A stretch of 64,000 nt of DNA, taken from NCBI GenBank assembly GCA_029255685.2, contig CM055312.2, positions 28,986,203 through 29,050,202 of the forward strand. Direction: 5' to 3'. Source of the stretch: Silene conica (taxonomy: Eukaryota; Streptophyta; Magnoliopsida; Caryophyllales; Caryophyllaceae). Positions 13,298 to 25,447 of this stretch are shown piece by piece (the stretch's first letter is position 1; each line of letters starts with the position of its first letter). The notes under the pieces were generated by a model, which did no database searches, was not told where the DNA came from, and saw only the letters and a list, made by a program, of their open reading frames with translations. The position numbers and the translations under genes were made by a program.

Positions 13298-13422
13298 TGA
13301 ATTCTCAAGGATATTAAGCCAACCACTTTATTACTACTGCTTTAATTGTCTTGCAAAAGAGCTTTGCAATTGTTTCAAAAATATGCTTTCTTTCTAATTT
13401 CATTCGCCAACCACCTTATTAG

Positions 13423-13535
13423 GTGTGCACTGTTATGATTGAAAACATTGATAAAGTTTGGATAGAAGGGAGCGTTTGGAGCTGTTAGTTGATAAAACAG
13501 AGACTATGCAAGGTAATACTCTTCGCTTTAGAAAA
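13423..13535 (+). pseudogene. Captured VAMP71-type R-SNARE fragment
   Basis: Behind a splice-acceptor-like TTATTAG the sequence reads VCTVMIENIDKV, then after a one-base frame slip LDRRERLELLVDKTETMQGN and TLRFRK. This is the R-SNARE core of the plant VAMP711-714 group (family sequence NIDKVLDRGERLELLVDKTANMQGNTFRFRK). The conserved arginine of the zero layer lies in LDRRERLE. Homology ends after FRK, so the membrane anchor and the longin domain are missing. The frame slip and the truncation make it a non-functional fragment. Confidence 0.88.
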
Positions 13536-13539
13536 CACT

Positions 13540-13765
13540 CTTTGCATTATTTTTCCTTAAATCACACAACATCAAGCTTTCCGCATACTTCACTTAACAA
13601 ACCTCTTCAATTATATTCTCACTTCTTCACACGTATTCTGCTATCACTTATTATGTTATCACTTAAAAATTCACACTTATTCTGCTATCACTTCTTCACA
13701 CTTCTTCAGACTTATTCTTCTTTAGAAAACACTCTTTGCATTATTTTTCCTTAAATTCAATTATA
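13540..13765. repeat. Short repeats between captured fragments
   Basis: A block of about 30 bases containing GAAAACACTCTTTGCATTAT occurs at about 13531-13560 and again at about 13727-13757. Between them are repeated TTCTGCTATCACTT and CACTTCTTCACA units. It looks like local duplication at the joint between the SNARE and cysteine-synthase fragments. Confidence 0.65.
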
Positions 13766-13815
13766 TTCTCAGTCGTTGCTATCTTCATGTTTTTGAGTAA
13801 AGATGCGTATTTTAT

Positions 13816-14025
13816 CAGGAGCAGCAGCCGCAACAGCCATTAAACTAGGAAAGAAGCTTGAAAATGCCGGAAAATTGATTGTTCTAAGTACAGTCATGTA
13901 GTAATAGCATTCTGAATCTCTGCCTGATTACACTTTTGATCAACATCTAAATTCCATGCTAATTACAGGTGATTTTCCCGAGCTTTGGAGAGCGATACTT
14001 ATCTACCGAGTTGTTTGGCTGCTAT
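13816..14025 (+). pseudogene. Captured cysteine synthase (O-acetylserine thiol-lyase) fragment, two exon pieces
   Basis: First piece 13816-13884 reads SGAAAATAIKLGKKLENAGK then LIV. After a short intron-like gap ending in ATTACAG, the second piece from 13969 reads VIFPSFGERYLSTELF. Together they match the C-terminal part of plant cytosolic cysteine synthase (family SGAAAAAAIKxAKRPENAGKLIVVxFPSFGERYLS). The usual donor after the first piece reads CTAAGT instead of GTAAGT. The second piece runs to the point where the copia element inserted (14026); beyond its far side at 31108 homology is not convincing. A captured genomic segment with its intron, not a working gene. Confidence 0.88.
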
Positions 14026-15095
14026 TGTGGGGAATATAGCATGTATTCGCCCTAAACTTGCAGGATTATAATGAAAATTACAGTTGTGATTATTGTCATA
14101 AGATAAATAAAAACATGAAAAAGAATACAACCTTGGGTCCTTGCTTGAATAGGCCTAAGAACAGGAATTAAAGTAAATTCCCCCCTATAACTTGCACCCA
14201 AGACTTTGTTTGAGACGATGCCGCGTGTGCTAGAAAGGCTCTCCAATTGCCTTGCAATATGGGGAGAGTTATTGAGGTTTTAGATGTGAGATCTGAGTTT
14301 TGGGAGAAGAATGCTCTCAAAACCCTAATTGTGAGAATTGTGATTCAACAGTTACTGACATAAGGAGAAGGACTCTCCTTATGTAGTGAATACATGGGTC
14401 GGCCGAATTATTGGATGGGTGAGAGTGGGCTTTCTCCACTCTTACCTTATTCCTTTGCGTGATTCGACCCGATTTGCTAAATATTATTTGCGGGATTTTA
14501 ATTATAAATCGCATACATGTATCAGATATTAATGCAGTCGATGTATTAATAATGGTCTGATAAAATTACGATATTGTATAATTACCCAAATTAATATAAC
14601 CGTTTATATTAATACGCGAATACAATATTTAATTAAATATAACCGCTTATATTTAATTTTACGAATTAAACATGTAATCCGTATTAGCTAAAATTATTTA
14701 ATCCGTATTAAATAATAATCTCAACATCTTATTGACTAATTTAATAGTCAATACCTCTGACTAACTGTTTAGTCATATTCGGCATAAATGTGACTGTATT
14801 TTCATACCTTCACATCTCTCAAACGTGTCCTATAGGTGTGACGTATAAGGACCAGTTGATCACCGCCATCCGTATGACAATAACGTCAAACTTATCTAGC
14901 AAGCCAACCGTTATTGATAAACGTGGATCAACTGGTAATAATACTGAAGTATGCCCTTGTGATCCTTAAAGAGATTTAATAAGTCATTGTACTTAATTGT
15001 CAAGGACACCAGCCCCAACAATCTCCCACTTGTCCGTACAAGGGTATGTGCAATGACGTTATCACACTACATGTGGAGGACACAAGGCTCCAACA
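14026..15095 (-). repeat. Left (3') LTR of the Angela-type element
   Basis: Plus-strand edges are TGTGGGGAATATAG and GGCTCCAACA. The last 75 bp (15021-15095) duplicate sequence lying just inside the polypurine tract, and an older LTR edge is visible at 15020 (CCCCAACA). Confidence 0.92.
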
Positions 15096-15883
15096 AACTC
15101 CCACTTGTCCGTACAAGTGTAGGTGTGATAACCGATTCTCATATCCTTTTAAAATTTCTCCCACTCAATGTAAGACAATTTGCAAATCCGCATTCGCAAA
15201 GGTCGTATCTCACAAACGATCTGTATCAAGAGTGGTTTCCCCGACTAGAGAGTAACTTAACTGATAAAACGAATCTGTATTCGAGCATGGCCATGCATTT
15301 CAGTTACTACTCCTCGAGTGGCCCTGAGAAATGATAAAATCCTGATAAGGGTTTGGATATTTCCCTCAACTCGAATCCTGCCGATATCGCGCAGCATGAA
15401 ATAACCCAGAAAAAATCCTCTTGGCCCCTGTTACGATGACCGTGGGAAAGAAACCAAAGTTACCCAAAATCTGCCTTAATCTCAAGAGACAGTTGAAAGT
15501 CAAAAGACTCGACTCTAAGGAACACTATGGAGGTCCTATCCACGACCTGGCACCCAATGTTATAAAACATTTAGGACTCCATAACGTTGTCACGGGGTGT
15601 CCTACGAGATATCCGTATAACTCACCTTTGTGATTGGTCAGTCATCCGCGTGACTTATGGCTCGTTGAACCCACCATCAACCAACGTCACAAAATGATTA
15701 CCTGAGTTATCAGCTCAAGTGGGTAATCAAGGACTAAAACAATGTAATGTAATTCAGTTCACTTTGTGGTGTTCAAATTTGGCGTGCAATTCGACATGAA
15801 AAACAAAACATTATATATCATAACAATGAGGTTGAATAGAGTACACGAGAAAATGAATTATTACATGAATTCATAAAAGAGTA

Positions 15884-16807
15884 CTACAACTTAGGAACAC
15901 ATCTAATTCCCATGGAATGAATGTGCCCTTCATGCTTATCACGTGGTAATGCTTTAGTGAGAGGATCAGCTATGTTGTCATCCGTAGCGATCTTATCAAT
16001 GAAAATCTCCTTTTGCTCCACGTAATCTCTGATTAGATGAGCTTTCCGTTGTACATGTCTAGCCTTGTTGCTAGACTTATGCTCCTTAGCTTGGAAGATG
16101 GCACCTTTATTATCACAATAAACGGTGATTGGGTCATTCGAACTAGGCACTACTGATAGTCCTTGTAAGAATTGACGCATCCATATTGCTTCCTTAGCTG
16201 CTTCTGAGGCGGCATAGTACTCGGACTCAGTCGTAGAATCTACTGTAACACTCTGTTTAGAAGTTTTCCAGCTGACAACAGCGCCATTAAGAGTAAAAAC
16301 GAATCCAGACTGAGATTTCGAGTCATCTCGATCCGTTTGGAAGCTAGCATCTGCGTAACCCGTGGCGCAGAGCGTTGAGTCACCTCCATAAGTCAATCCC
16401 CAATCTTTAGTCCTCCGTAGGTACTTAAGAATGTTTTTCACGGCCATCCAGTGTTGTTCACCTGGATGAGCTTGGAATCGACTGGTCATACTCAATGCAT
16501 ATGCAACGTCTGGACGTGTGCATATCATGGCATACATGATCGATCCTATTACCGAAGCATAAGGAATCCGACTCATGCGCTCTTTCTCTTCCAATGTCTT
16601 AGCTTCTTGAGACTTGCTCAAGTGAAGCCCACTAGTCATAGGAAGGAACCCTTTCTTGGAGTTCGTCATGCTGAATCTCTCTAGAATCTTATCTATGTAA
16701 GACTCCTGACTGAGAGACAACATCCGTCGTGATCTATCCCTGTAGATACGGATGCCCAAAATTCTTTGTGCCTCTCCCAGATCTTTCATCTGGAAATGGT
16801 TTTTCAA
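15884..16807 (-). CDS. Angela-type copia RNase H region
   Basis: A 307-residue frame with the copia connection region (FQMKDLGEAQRILGIRIYRD), the SIMYAMICTRPDVAYAL block, RNase H motifs (GYADASFQTD, TTESEYYAASEAAKEA, VYCDNKGAIF) and the closing NIADPLTKALP. It ends pol, about 790 bases before the left LTR. Part of a fossil copy. Confidence 0.92.
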   Translation of the reverse strand: MKNHFQMKDLGEAQRILGIRIYRDRSRRMLSLSQESYIDKILERFSMTNSKKGFLPMTSGLHLSKSQEAKTLEEKERMSRIPYASVIGSIMYAMICTRPDVAYALSMTSRFQAHPGEQHWMAVKNILKYLRRTKDWGLTYGGDSTLCATGYADASFQTDRDDSKSQSGFVFTLNGAVVSWKTSKQSVTVDSTTESEYYAASEAAKEAIWMRQFLQGLSVVPSSNDPITVYCDNKGAIFQAKEHKSSNKARHVQRKAHLIRDYVEQKEIFIDKIATDDNIADPLTKALPRDKHEGHIHSMGIRCVPKL

Positions 16808-16813
16808 CCATGC

Positions 16814-17136
16814 TTAAACCGAAGAAAGGAGAGGTATGTCATTCCCAATCAAGAGTATGTCGTCGACATACAGTACTAGGAATACAATCTTGCTCCCACT
16901 CGACTTGATATAGAGACATGGTTCCTCGACTGATCGAACGAATCCATTCTCTTTTATCACTTGGTCGAAGCGATGATTCCAACTCCGCGATGCTTGCTTA
17001 AGTCCATAGATGGAACGCTTAAGCTTGCAAACCTTCTTAGGATGTTCTGGATCAATAAAACCCTCGGGTTGTACCATGTACAACTCTTCCTCCAAATAAC
17101 CGTTTAAGAAGGCGGTTTTAACGTCCATTTGCCATA
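16814..17136 (-). CDS. Angela-type copia reverse transcriptase core region
   Basis: Contains the copia reverse-transcriptase motifs [34 protein letters not shown] and the catalytic [10 protein letters not shown] box. It lies immediately beyond the left edge of the gag-only element that interrupts pol. Part of a fossil copy. Confidence 0.9.
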
Positions 17137-17141
17137 TTTCA

Positions 17142-18367
17142 TGTTGGGAAATGTGTCCTCAACAATAGTGCGATCACGATAATGATAAAAATCATTGTCA
17201 TAAATCTTATGAAAAGAATATGCAAGGGACGATCCAATATTGATTTAGTCAACTGACCAACATTAATCGGTAATGATTGGCTGACTAGAGTTTAACATTA
17301 CTGTCGTATGACGGTGGTGGTCAGTTGATCCCTTTAGGTCACACCTATAGGACTAAGCCCTTAAACGTATATTGATTAATTGTATAGGATACAGATTGAT
17401 CGATATTCTTAAAACCGTATATTGAGAAATTAGAGGTTGAATCTTAAAGGTAAGATTTATATTTGAAATTGAAATGTGTCAATTGTCAAATATTAATCGA
17501 TATTTATGAAATATCGAAATTAGTATAATGAATGGTTCATGGTTATAACAAACGTTGTTAATATATCGTATCGACGATTATTACGATAACCATATGTTGG
17601 GACAGTAATTTCGAATTACTTAATGATTTGTTAAATGTGATTTAATTAATTTAGAAATATTATTTATATGATAAATTTATATTTTAAATTAATACAATTA
17701 TTATGTCACATATGATGTCACATATTATACAATTGTACAAATTACATTTGTAAAATGAAGGTCCATTTTTACAAATGTTAACCGTGTAATGTATGTAGTA
17801 AGATAACATTATTTGATAATTTATCTTATTATTGTGTAAGTGTTGATATGACTTATCACTTATGACATGTGTAAGAACAAAAGCAACAATTTCTTCCTAC
17901 ACACTACACTTACACGACACACTCTCAACACCAACATATAACCTACTTTGTCTATATATATATGTGAGCTATCACATATTAATGAGACTAATGAATTTTC
18001 TAGTGTAAGAAAGTTTATCATAACCTCTAAAACTATTACTAGATAATATTTTTCTAGTATACTAATATTATTATTAGTACACGGTTTTAGCCTAATTCCG
18101 TCCTCTAGTATCGGGTTCGGTTATTTGGTCCGTTTAAGGTAGGGTCTTGGTGCCTACCCATTGGAGGCAAGCTTACTTGGTTGCTCTTGGAGGATCGTCC
18201 TAAGCATATTTCGGACCGGTTGTAAGAATACGATTCTCATTATTTCCGCTTTTATTTTGCATGCATAAGATTAAGATTGGCTAAACTAAATTAATATGAG
18301 ATTAATTAGTATATTAGTAAGACTAAATACATGAACTAGCTAGTATGACTACCTCCAGAAACCAACA
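17142..18367 (+). repeat. Left LTR of the gag-only copia
   Basis: Starts TGTTGGGAAATGTGTCC and ends CCAGAAACCAACA. It appears identical to the right LTR over the full 1226 bp. Confidence 0.95.
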
Positions 18368-20829
18368 ATTGGTATCAGAGCCATAAGGTTGTTTGCATGC
18401 AACTCGTTTTTATACGTTTTTGCGAGAAAATACGATTTTAATTAAAAACGAAAATGAGTAGTACATATAGGATATGCACGAAAATATTATTGCATGTATA
18501 TATTTCTGGTCTTAAAATAGTTTTAAGTCATTTTGATGATTTATGGAATAATATTGTTCAATTTTGTAATTAAAATGTTTAATTAGTGACAAAAATCGGT
18601 TAAAAATGTTTTTATTTGGGAAAAATAGCTAAATAATATTTCTGGCCATGAATTTTAAATATGTTCTCACATGCATTTAACATATTATGAATATAAATAA
18701 TTTTCGAAATTATTGAGGTTTTATGCATGGTTTATGATTTTAATAGTTAAATAATCATAAAATGAGTTAAATATGGGATAAATAGTTATATTATGAATTT
18801 AACTATAAAATTTTTTGTAGATGTCACATGCAATATTTAAGATATATGATGAATTTTCCAGAAATGTTTCGTTAATATTGCATGAATATTGATTTTTATC
18901 GTAAAAATCGTAATATTAGTGACATGTTTTAGCTTAAATAGTTTAAGTTCGAATTTGACCATAAAAATTTAATATAGTGTCACATATATTATTTCTAGCA
19001 TGCATGTGAATTTTGAGCTTTTAATCTCGAATATTGCATGAGAAATGATTTTAATCGGTAAAATCGCGTAATATATGACACGAATTATTAAAAATAGTAA
19101 ATGTTGCTTAAATGGTCCGAAAAATTCACCCATATTAGTCATATTATGTATGATCATCAACATATTTTTAATTAGTGCCAAAAGTTTCTGAAACTTTAAG
19201 TTTTAATTTTAAAAGATTAAAGTTAAGGTTGTGTGTTGAAGGAGTCATAATTACTTTTCAGATTTAAAACAGTGTGCATCTGATTTTTCATACATTTTTC
19301 AGATACTTTGAGTGTCTAGGAAGATGTAAAAATTATATTAGTATTTTATTTCATATTTTTTGGAATAGTTTTGAATTTTCGACTAATGTTGCATGCACAC
19401 GGCTATTTTACGAAATAAAGGGTATATTTCGAAAATATTTGAGTTTTAAGGATCTGAAATTTTAGAAAATTTTCAGTATGTTCAAAATTTTGAATTTTGA
19501 ATTTTCGAAATTTTTATGACTCGTTTGATTATTTTAATGCTATTTCCCGTAAAACCGATTAAAACCGAACAATATTAAAATAAAAGTTAAGTTATTTCGA
19601 AATTTGAGTAAGACTAAATTTTGAATCCTAAAAGTGTTAGGAAACTTAACTAAATCATGAATAGTGATTCATAGAGTGATTAGTGATTTTAAAATTGTTT
19701 AAATCACGTTATTCCATAAAACCGTGTTATTACGAATAACGATATTTAAAACGTGTTTAAATAGGACAATTTGGCTTAGGTATTGCATTTTACATAAGCA
19801 TTGCATATTTAATTATTGTTTATGAATGTCATAATTTTATTTACGTAATTTTGAATTATGTAATTTACTTAGTATGGCCTTAGATTTTAATCGATATTTC
19901 CCGTAATGTTAGGGTTTATCGATTTGGTTGTAATTTAATGTGATCTCGTATCACTTTATTTTTATTGTTTTATTTTATTTTATAATGTATAAAATAGATA
20001 GAAAATTTGTAATAATTTGTAATTCCGGAAATCCTTGAAGACGGTGCCATTTCGGAAAGGAGTTCCGACCAAGACGGAGTTTGCCTTGGGATGCGTGCCG
20101 CGTGTGAAGTTCAAGGAACCAAAGGAGTTGGTTTCCGAATTTGTAATTTACTTTAAATTTTCTATTTTAGGAAAGGCCATACTAGGATTTTATTTATGCA
20201 TTTATTTATGCTTATCATGTTGCATGCATAGCCAAATCGTCATCCAAACATCATGCATTTCATCGATTTTATCGACCGTGTCAATTAATTTATCGATAAT
20301 TCACCGACTTAGTTCACTTAAAGGAGATAGATAATAAATTGACAAGATCTCTTACGTTATTTAAAAATCGAGACATAGCCTTACCAAAAAGTAAAGAACC
20401 CGCGAAGGATCTTCTTCATAAGGGAGTAGGCTCGGCTAAACCGGGGTGCAAACCTTATTACGTTGGTGAAGTGGGGTAATATGATTACGTTTTTCTTGAA
20501 ATTTGGTCGATCTCGACGAAGGTATTCGAGCCACCGTAGTGGTAATAAGTTCGGGCTAAGATAAGAATTAGTGTAATTTTATCGACCGAGAGTTCTAAGA
20601 GTAGAATCGATTAAGGGGTTAATCTACCGAGTCATATTAATGAGGGATGTATCGGCTAAACCGTGCCCAAGTTAGTATGTATTTGGGTCTCGGGATCATT
20701 TACTTAATTGGGTAAGAGATCATTAAGTAGATGCTTAACTTGTTTAAAAATTCACAAGTTTAATTATTAAAACGATAATTGTGTTTTAAATCCTTAATTT
20801 TGTAGTTCAATTTCGACTTTCCATCATCA
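18368..20829 (+). other. Leader of the gag-only copia
   Basis: About 2.5 kb of AT-rich sequence from the primer-binding site to gag. It has many short chance frames and no recognisable protein. The long leader is typical of this copia group. Confidence 0.7.
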
Positions 20830-21756
20830 ATGGCAAATAACGCTCCACCACTCCCACAACACGTTTCATGGCTTCGGTCTTTTATGGATCGTTGCAAGCT
20901 TGAGAAGCATGGCGCCAATTTTAAAGATTGGGACGCCCAATTGGTGTTGGCCGCGGAAGCCGACGATAAGACTCGTTATCTTACCATTGCCGCTCCTCCC
21001 ACTCCCGGTGCTCGTTCATCGGAAGCGACTCGTGAAGCCTATGAGGCCTACATGAAGGAGTCGCATGCTTTGAAGAACGTGCTTATATTTTCGATGGAGC
21101 CGGATCTCCAAAGAAGAATGATTAAGCTAGCCACGGCTAATGAGATATACACTAGAGTTGCGAACATGTTTTCACAAGCTCCTAGAGTAATCCAATATGA
21201 GGCGGCCTCCGCCTTCTTCGATTTGACCTTAAAGGAAGGTCAAAAGATTAGTCCTCATGTGCTCAAAATGGTTGAGCTAGCCGAAACCTTGAAGTTGCAA
21301 GGGGTGAATGTTCCCGACTCGCTTATTATTGACAAAATCCTTCACTCCCTCAACAAAGTGAAATAGTATGTTCAATTTCGGGTAAATTATAACATGCGCA
21401 ATCAAATAACCTCCTTGGACGAGTTACATAAGATGTTAGTCCAAGCGGAGAGGGATATGGGACTTAATGAGAGTTCCACAAAGGATGTGCTTAATATCGA
21501 TTCAAAAAGCAAGAGAAAGTTTAAGCGCAAGGCCAACAAGGGTAAAAATGTTAAAGCCTTCAAACCCGCATCTCCCAAGGAGAAGACTTTTACGAAAGGT
21601 GCTTCTTCTTTGTCGTCATCAAAGGTTGAAGACAAGTGCTATTATTGCACTAAGATGGGGCATTGGAAGCGGAATTGCCCGAAGTATCTCCATGACCTCA
21701 AAGCCGGAAAGGTTCTTGCTGTAGGTATAAATTCTCGTCTAATTCATGTTATTTAA
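20830..21756 (+). CDS. copia gag region of the gag-only element (broken)
   Basis: Starts MANNAPPLPQHVSWLRSFMD, continues with gag motifs parallel to the Angela-type gag (LKNVLIFSMEPDLQRRM, ANMFSQAPRVIQYEAA, QKISPHVLKMVE) and has a CCHC zinc knuckle reading CYYCTKMGHWKRNC. It is not open as a single frame (about one break). It is the only protein-coding region seen in the element. Confidence 0.88.
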
Positions 21757-24216
21757 TCAATTTTGTATAATGATACAAGTTATTGATTCTCACCCGTTTA
21801 TAAATTGTTTTAAAAGGGGCTCCTACCAAAGACAAAGGCAAGGAGAAGGAGAAGGAAACTTAAAGTTCCTTCCATGGATGGCTAAGGTAGCATCCGAGAT
21901 TGAAGACATGAAGAGCATGGCTCTAATTTTCATTCAATGTCTTCTTTCTTTTGCATTTTAATTTAAGAACTTTGTAATTCTTGTACGACAAGAATCTTGT
22001 TGAAACAATGGTTGTAATAGTGGTGACTTGGTTTTCAACCCAAGTCATCATTTTGTTCTTAATCAAACATGTTTGGTTGTTTTAAAATGCTTTTATGATA
22101 CATAACATGAGTTGATACGATTTTCATACATCGTAATAAAGTACCTTGAATGATTCAACGTACGGAAGAAATGATAGGATCATTATAAAAGTAATACGAC
22201 TTACTTAAAAACGAGAATTGCATCCCGTGAAATACTTCAAATTCAAACATAAGAACATCAGTTCATTATAAGATTTTCACTTAAATGAAAGAATATGTTA
22301 ATATCTCAAAACTCACATAATTCTTTATCCAAAAACATTGTTGACGGGCGAAAATGCTATCCTTCCTAAAATACAGGTTATTTTAAAGGATAGAGTGGGA
22401 GAAATTCTACGCCCGTAAACCAATGAAATAAACATAGGATCTTAGAGAAGAGTCCTATAAGGAGTCCTTAAGAAGAACTCTAAGAGATTGGATAGAAGAA
22501 ACTACGAGAGGACACAGAAGAAACTACGCGAGGACACAAAAGGAAATGTTCCATATGTTGTCATTAGTTCCTAGAGAGGACAAAAGGAACCGTGAGTGTT
22601 AACGGAAGGAAATCGTTTCCGTGATGTTAATGTTTCTGTTTTATAAAGATAAAAGAGGAGAAATCATCTCTCGTTCTCGTGAAAATAGAAGATTCTTTCC
22701 ATGGGAAAGAAAATCAAAATGAAATGTTCATTACGAGTTGAGAAAATGTTTGAAGTTAATCAAAATGAAATGTTCATTATGAGTTGAGAAGATGTTTGAA
22801 GATGTTGCCTAATCACTATGAAATCAGTGGGAGTTATTAAACTATGAGATAGTAATATGGAATTCAGTGGGAGAAAAGTTATTAAAGAAACGAAACCTAC
22901 CATTTAGAGAGAATGGTGATTCTTTAAAGGTTAAAGAATATGAGGTTTTCAATTCTAAATGTATGTATGTTAAGAACATAAATCATAAGTGAGTTTATTA
23001 TATGATAATGAAACGTCACCAATCAGTTAACAAGGTTTGGATTTGAATCCAAGATATGAAAATGTTGATTCATATAACCTTGATCAAAATGCCATAAGTT
23101 GAAATAAAGCCCTATTTCGATATAAGTTTCTCGAGGAGAACTAAGAGATCGAATCTAGGTTAACTATGATATGAATTCTAGTACAATATGACTATGTTCA
23201 TGAGGATAACATGTCATGAGTTTTAAGAAAACAGTGGGAGCTTCCTTAAAGTAAGGAGACTCGAGTCAAGTATAAGAGACTTGAAATGTACTTGAATTAG
23301 ATCATATTATACAAGATAATATGAGTCAAAAGGAAACCGAAATTTGTAGGTTAAAGGATGTGAAGATAAGGTATATTCACATAGTAAACCATTAATACAA
23401 ATTGATGTATGATCATCAAAGATTGTTTATGTGGAGCAACAATATCGTATTGATTGTTCGCACATAACAATCACTCTTATCGTTTGAGTTATTATTATTA
23501 ATATTAACTCACAATTTATACTTTGTGAAATCCAAATGGGTTGTAAGAGACAATTTGAACCCCATAAGTGAACTGGATTAACTTAGTATAGCCCATAGTC
23601 GCTTGTATGAGGTGACGTCTCGAAGCAACTACAATGTGAGGCGATTGATGGCAAGTTCAAATGTCATAGAGTCATATGGGATGACTAGTCGATCACATCG
23701 GCAGACTGTGTAACACTCTGTTGGGCATTTAGTGACCGCTTATAGAGTTCTTGAAATTTTATAATTAGCCCGGTCGTGGCGAGAGCTACTATATTATTCA
23801 CATAAGTCGATTCTTTGACTTGAGACTGTTCGCCCAAGGTGATGCAGCCTCAGATTGACTTTGATTTTAGCTCTACGATCAACCGTTAAAGGGGGTCAAA
23901 TGGGCTTCTTTTGGGTCATGATGGACTGTGTTAGTCGAAGGGAACAGTAGGATAGGAATTGTCCAACCCCTTGTCAGGGTTGTCTTAAATCTCAGGGCCA
24001 CTCGAGGAGAAGTTTAACTGAAAATGCGTGGCCACGCTCGGAAGGTATCTATGGTAGATAATTCCGGTCAAAGCAGTTAAATCTCCAGATCGAGAAAACC
24101 GCTCAAGATATGATCAAATGCAAGTACGACCTGGAAGACACCTTGCATTGAGTGGGAGATGACGTAATAGGACAAGAGAATTGGTGATGCACACTTGTCG
24201 AGGACAAGTGGGAGAT
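21757..24216 (+). other. Non-coding interior downstream of gag in the gag-only element
   Basis: About 2.5 kb where a copia element would normally carry pol. Only short frames occur. Purine-rich phrases such as CAGTGGGAG recur (near 22826, 22865, 23231), resembling scattered polypurine-tract-like motifs. Confidence 0.6.
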
Positions 24217-25442
24217 TGTTGGGAAATGTGTCCTCAACAATAGTGCGATCACGATAATGATAAAAATCATTGTCATAAATCTTATGAAAAGAATATGCAA
24301 GGGACGATCCAATATTGATTTAGTCAACTGACCAACATTAATCGGTAATGATTGGCTGACTAGAGTTTAACATTACTGTCGTATGACGGTGGTGGTCAGT
24401 TGATCCCTTTAGGTCACACCTATAGGACTAAGCCCTTAAACGTATATTGATTAATTGTATAGGATACAGATTGATCGATATTCTTAAAACCGTATATTGA
24501 GAAATTAGAGGTTGAATCTTAAAGGTAAGATTTATATTTGAAATTGAAATGTGTCAATTGTCAAATATTAATCGATATTTATGAAATATCGAAATTAGTA
24601 TAATGAATGGTTCATGGTTATAACAAACGTTGTTAATATATCGTATCGACGATTATTACGATAACCATATGTTGGGACAGTAATTTCGAATTACTTAATG
24701 ATTTGTTAAATGTGATTTAATTAATTTAGAAATATTATTTATATGATAAATTTATATTTTAAATTAATACAATTATTATGTCACATATGATGTCACATAT
24801 TATACAATTGTACAAATTACATTTGTAAAATGAAGGTCCATTTTTACAAATGTTAACCGTGTAATGTATGTAGTAAGATAACATTATTTGATAATTTATC
24901 TTATTATTGTGTAAGTGTTGATATGACTTATCACTTATGACATGTGTAAGAACAAAAGCAACAATTTCTTCCTACACACTACACTTACACGACACACTCT
25001 CAACACCAACATATAACCTACTTTGTCTATATATATATGTGAGCTATCACATATTAATGAGACTAATGAATTTTCTAGTGTAAGAAAGTTTATCATAACC
25101 TCTAAAACTATTACTAGATAATATTTTTCTAGTATACTAATATTATTATTAGTACACGGTTTTAGCCTAATTCCGTCCTCTAGTATCGGGTTCGGTTATT
25201 TGGTCCGTTTAAGGTAGGGTCTTGGTGCCTACCCATTGGAGGCAAGCTTACTTGGTTGCTCTTGGAGGATCGTCCTAAGCATATTTCGGACCGGTTGTAA
25301 GAATACGATTCTCATTATTTCCGCTTTTATTTTGCATGCATAAGATTAAGATTGGCTAAACTAAATTAATATGAGATTAATTAGTATATTAGTAAGACTA
25401 AATACATGAACTAGCTAGTATGACTACCTCCAGAAACCAACA
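24217..25442 (+). repeat. Right LTR of the gag-only copia
   Basis: Same length and sequence as 17142-18367. It is preceded by the purine-rich GACAAGTGGGAGAT, as expected of a polypurine tract. Confidence 0.95.
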
Positions 25443-25447
25443 TTTCA

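Larger units (their letters stand above)
17142..25442 (+). mobile_element. Young gag-only (non-autonomous) Ty1/copia element inside the Angela-type pol
   Basis: LTRs at 17142-18367 and 24217-25442 are both 1226 bp and appeared identical when read against each other. The 5-bp target duplication TTTCA lies at 17137-17141 and 25443-25447. A primer-binding site (TTGGTATCAGAGCC) follows the left LTR; a polypurine tract (GGACAAGTGGGAGAT) precedes the right one. The interior (5.85 kb) encodes only a gag-like region at 20830-21756. I see no protease, integrase, reverse transcriptase or RNase H, so it would depend on a relative. LTR motifs such as TCACACCTATAGGAC are shared with the surrounding Angela-type element. 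The insertion is very recent; gag appears to carry about one break. Confidence 0.93.
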
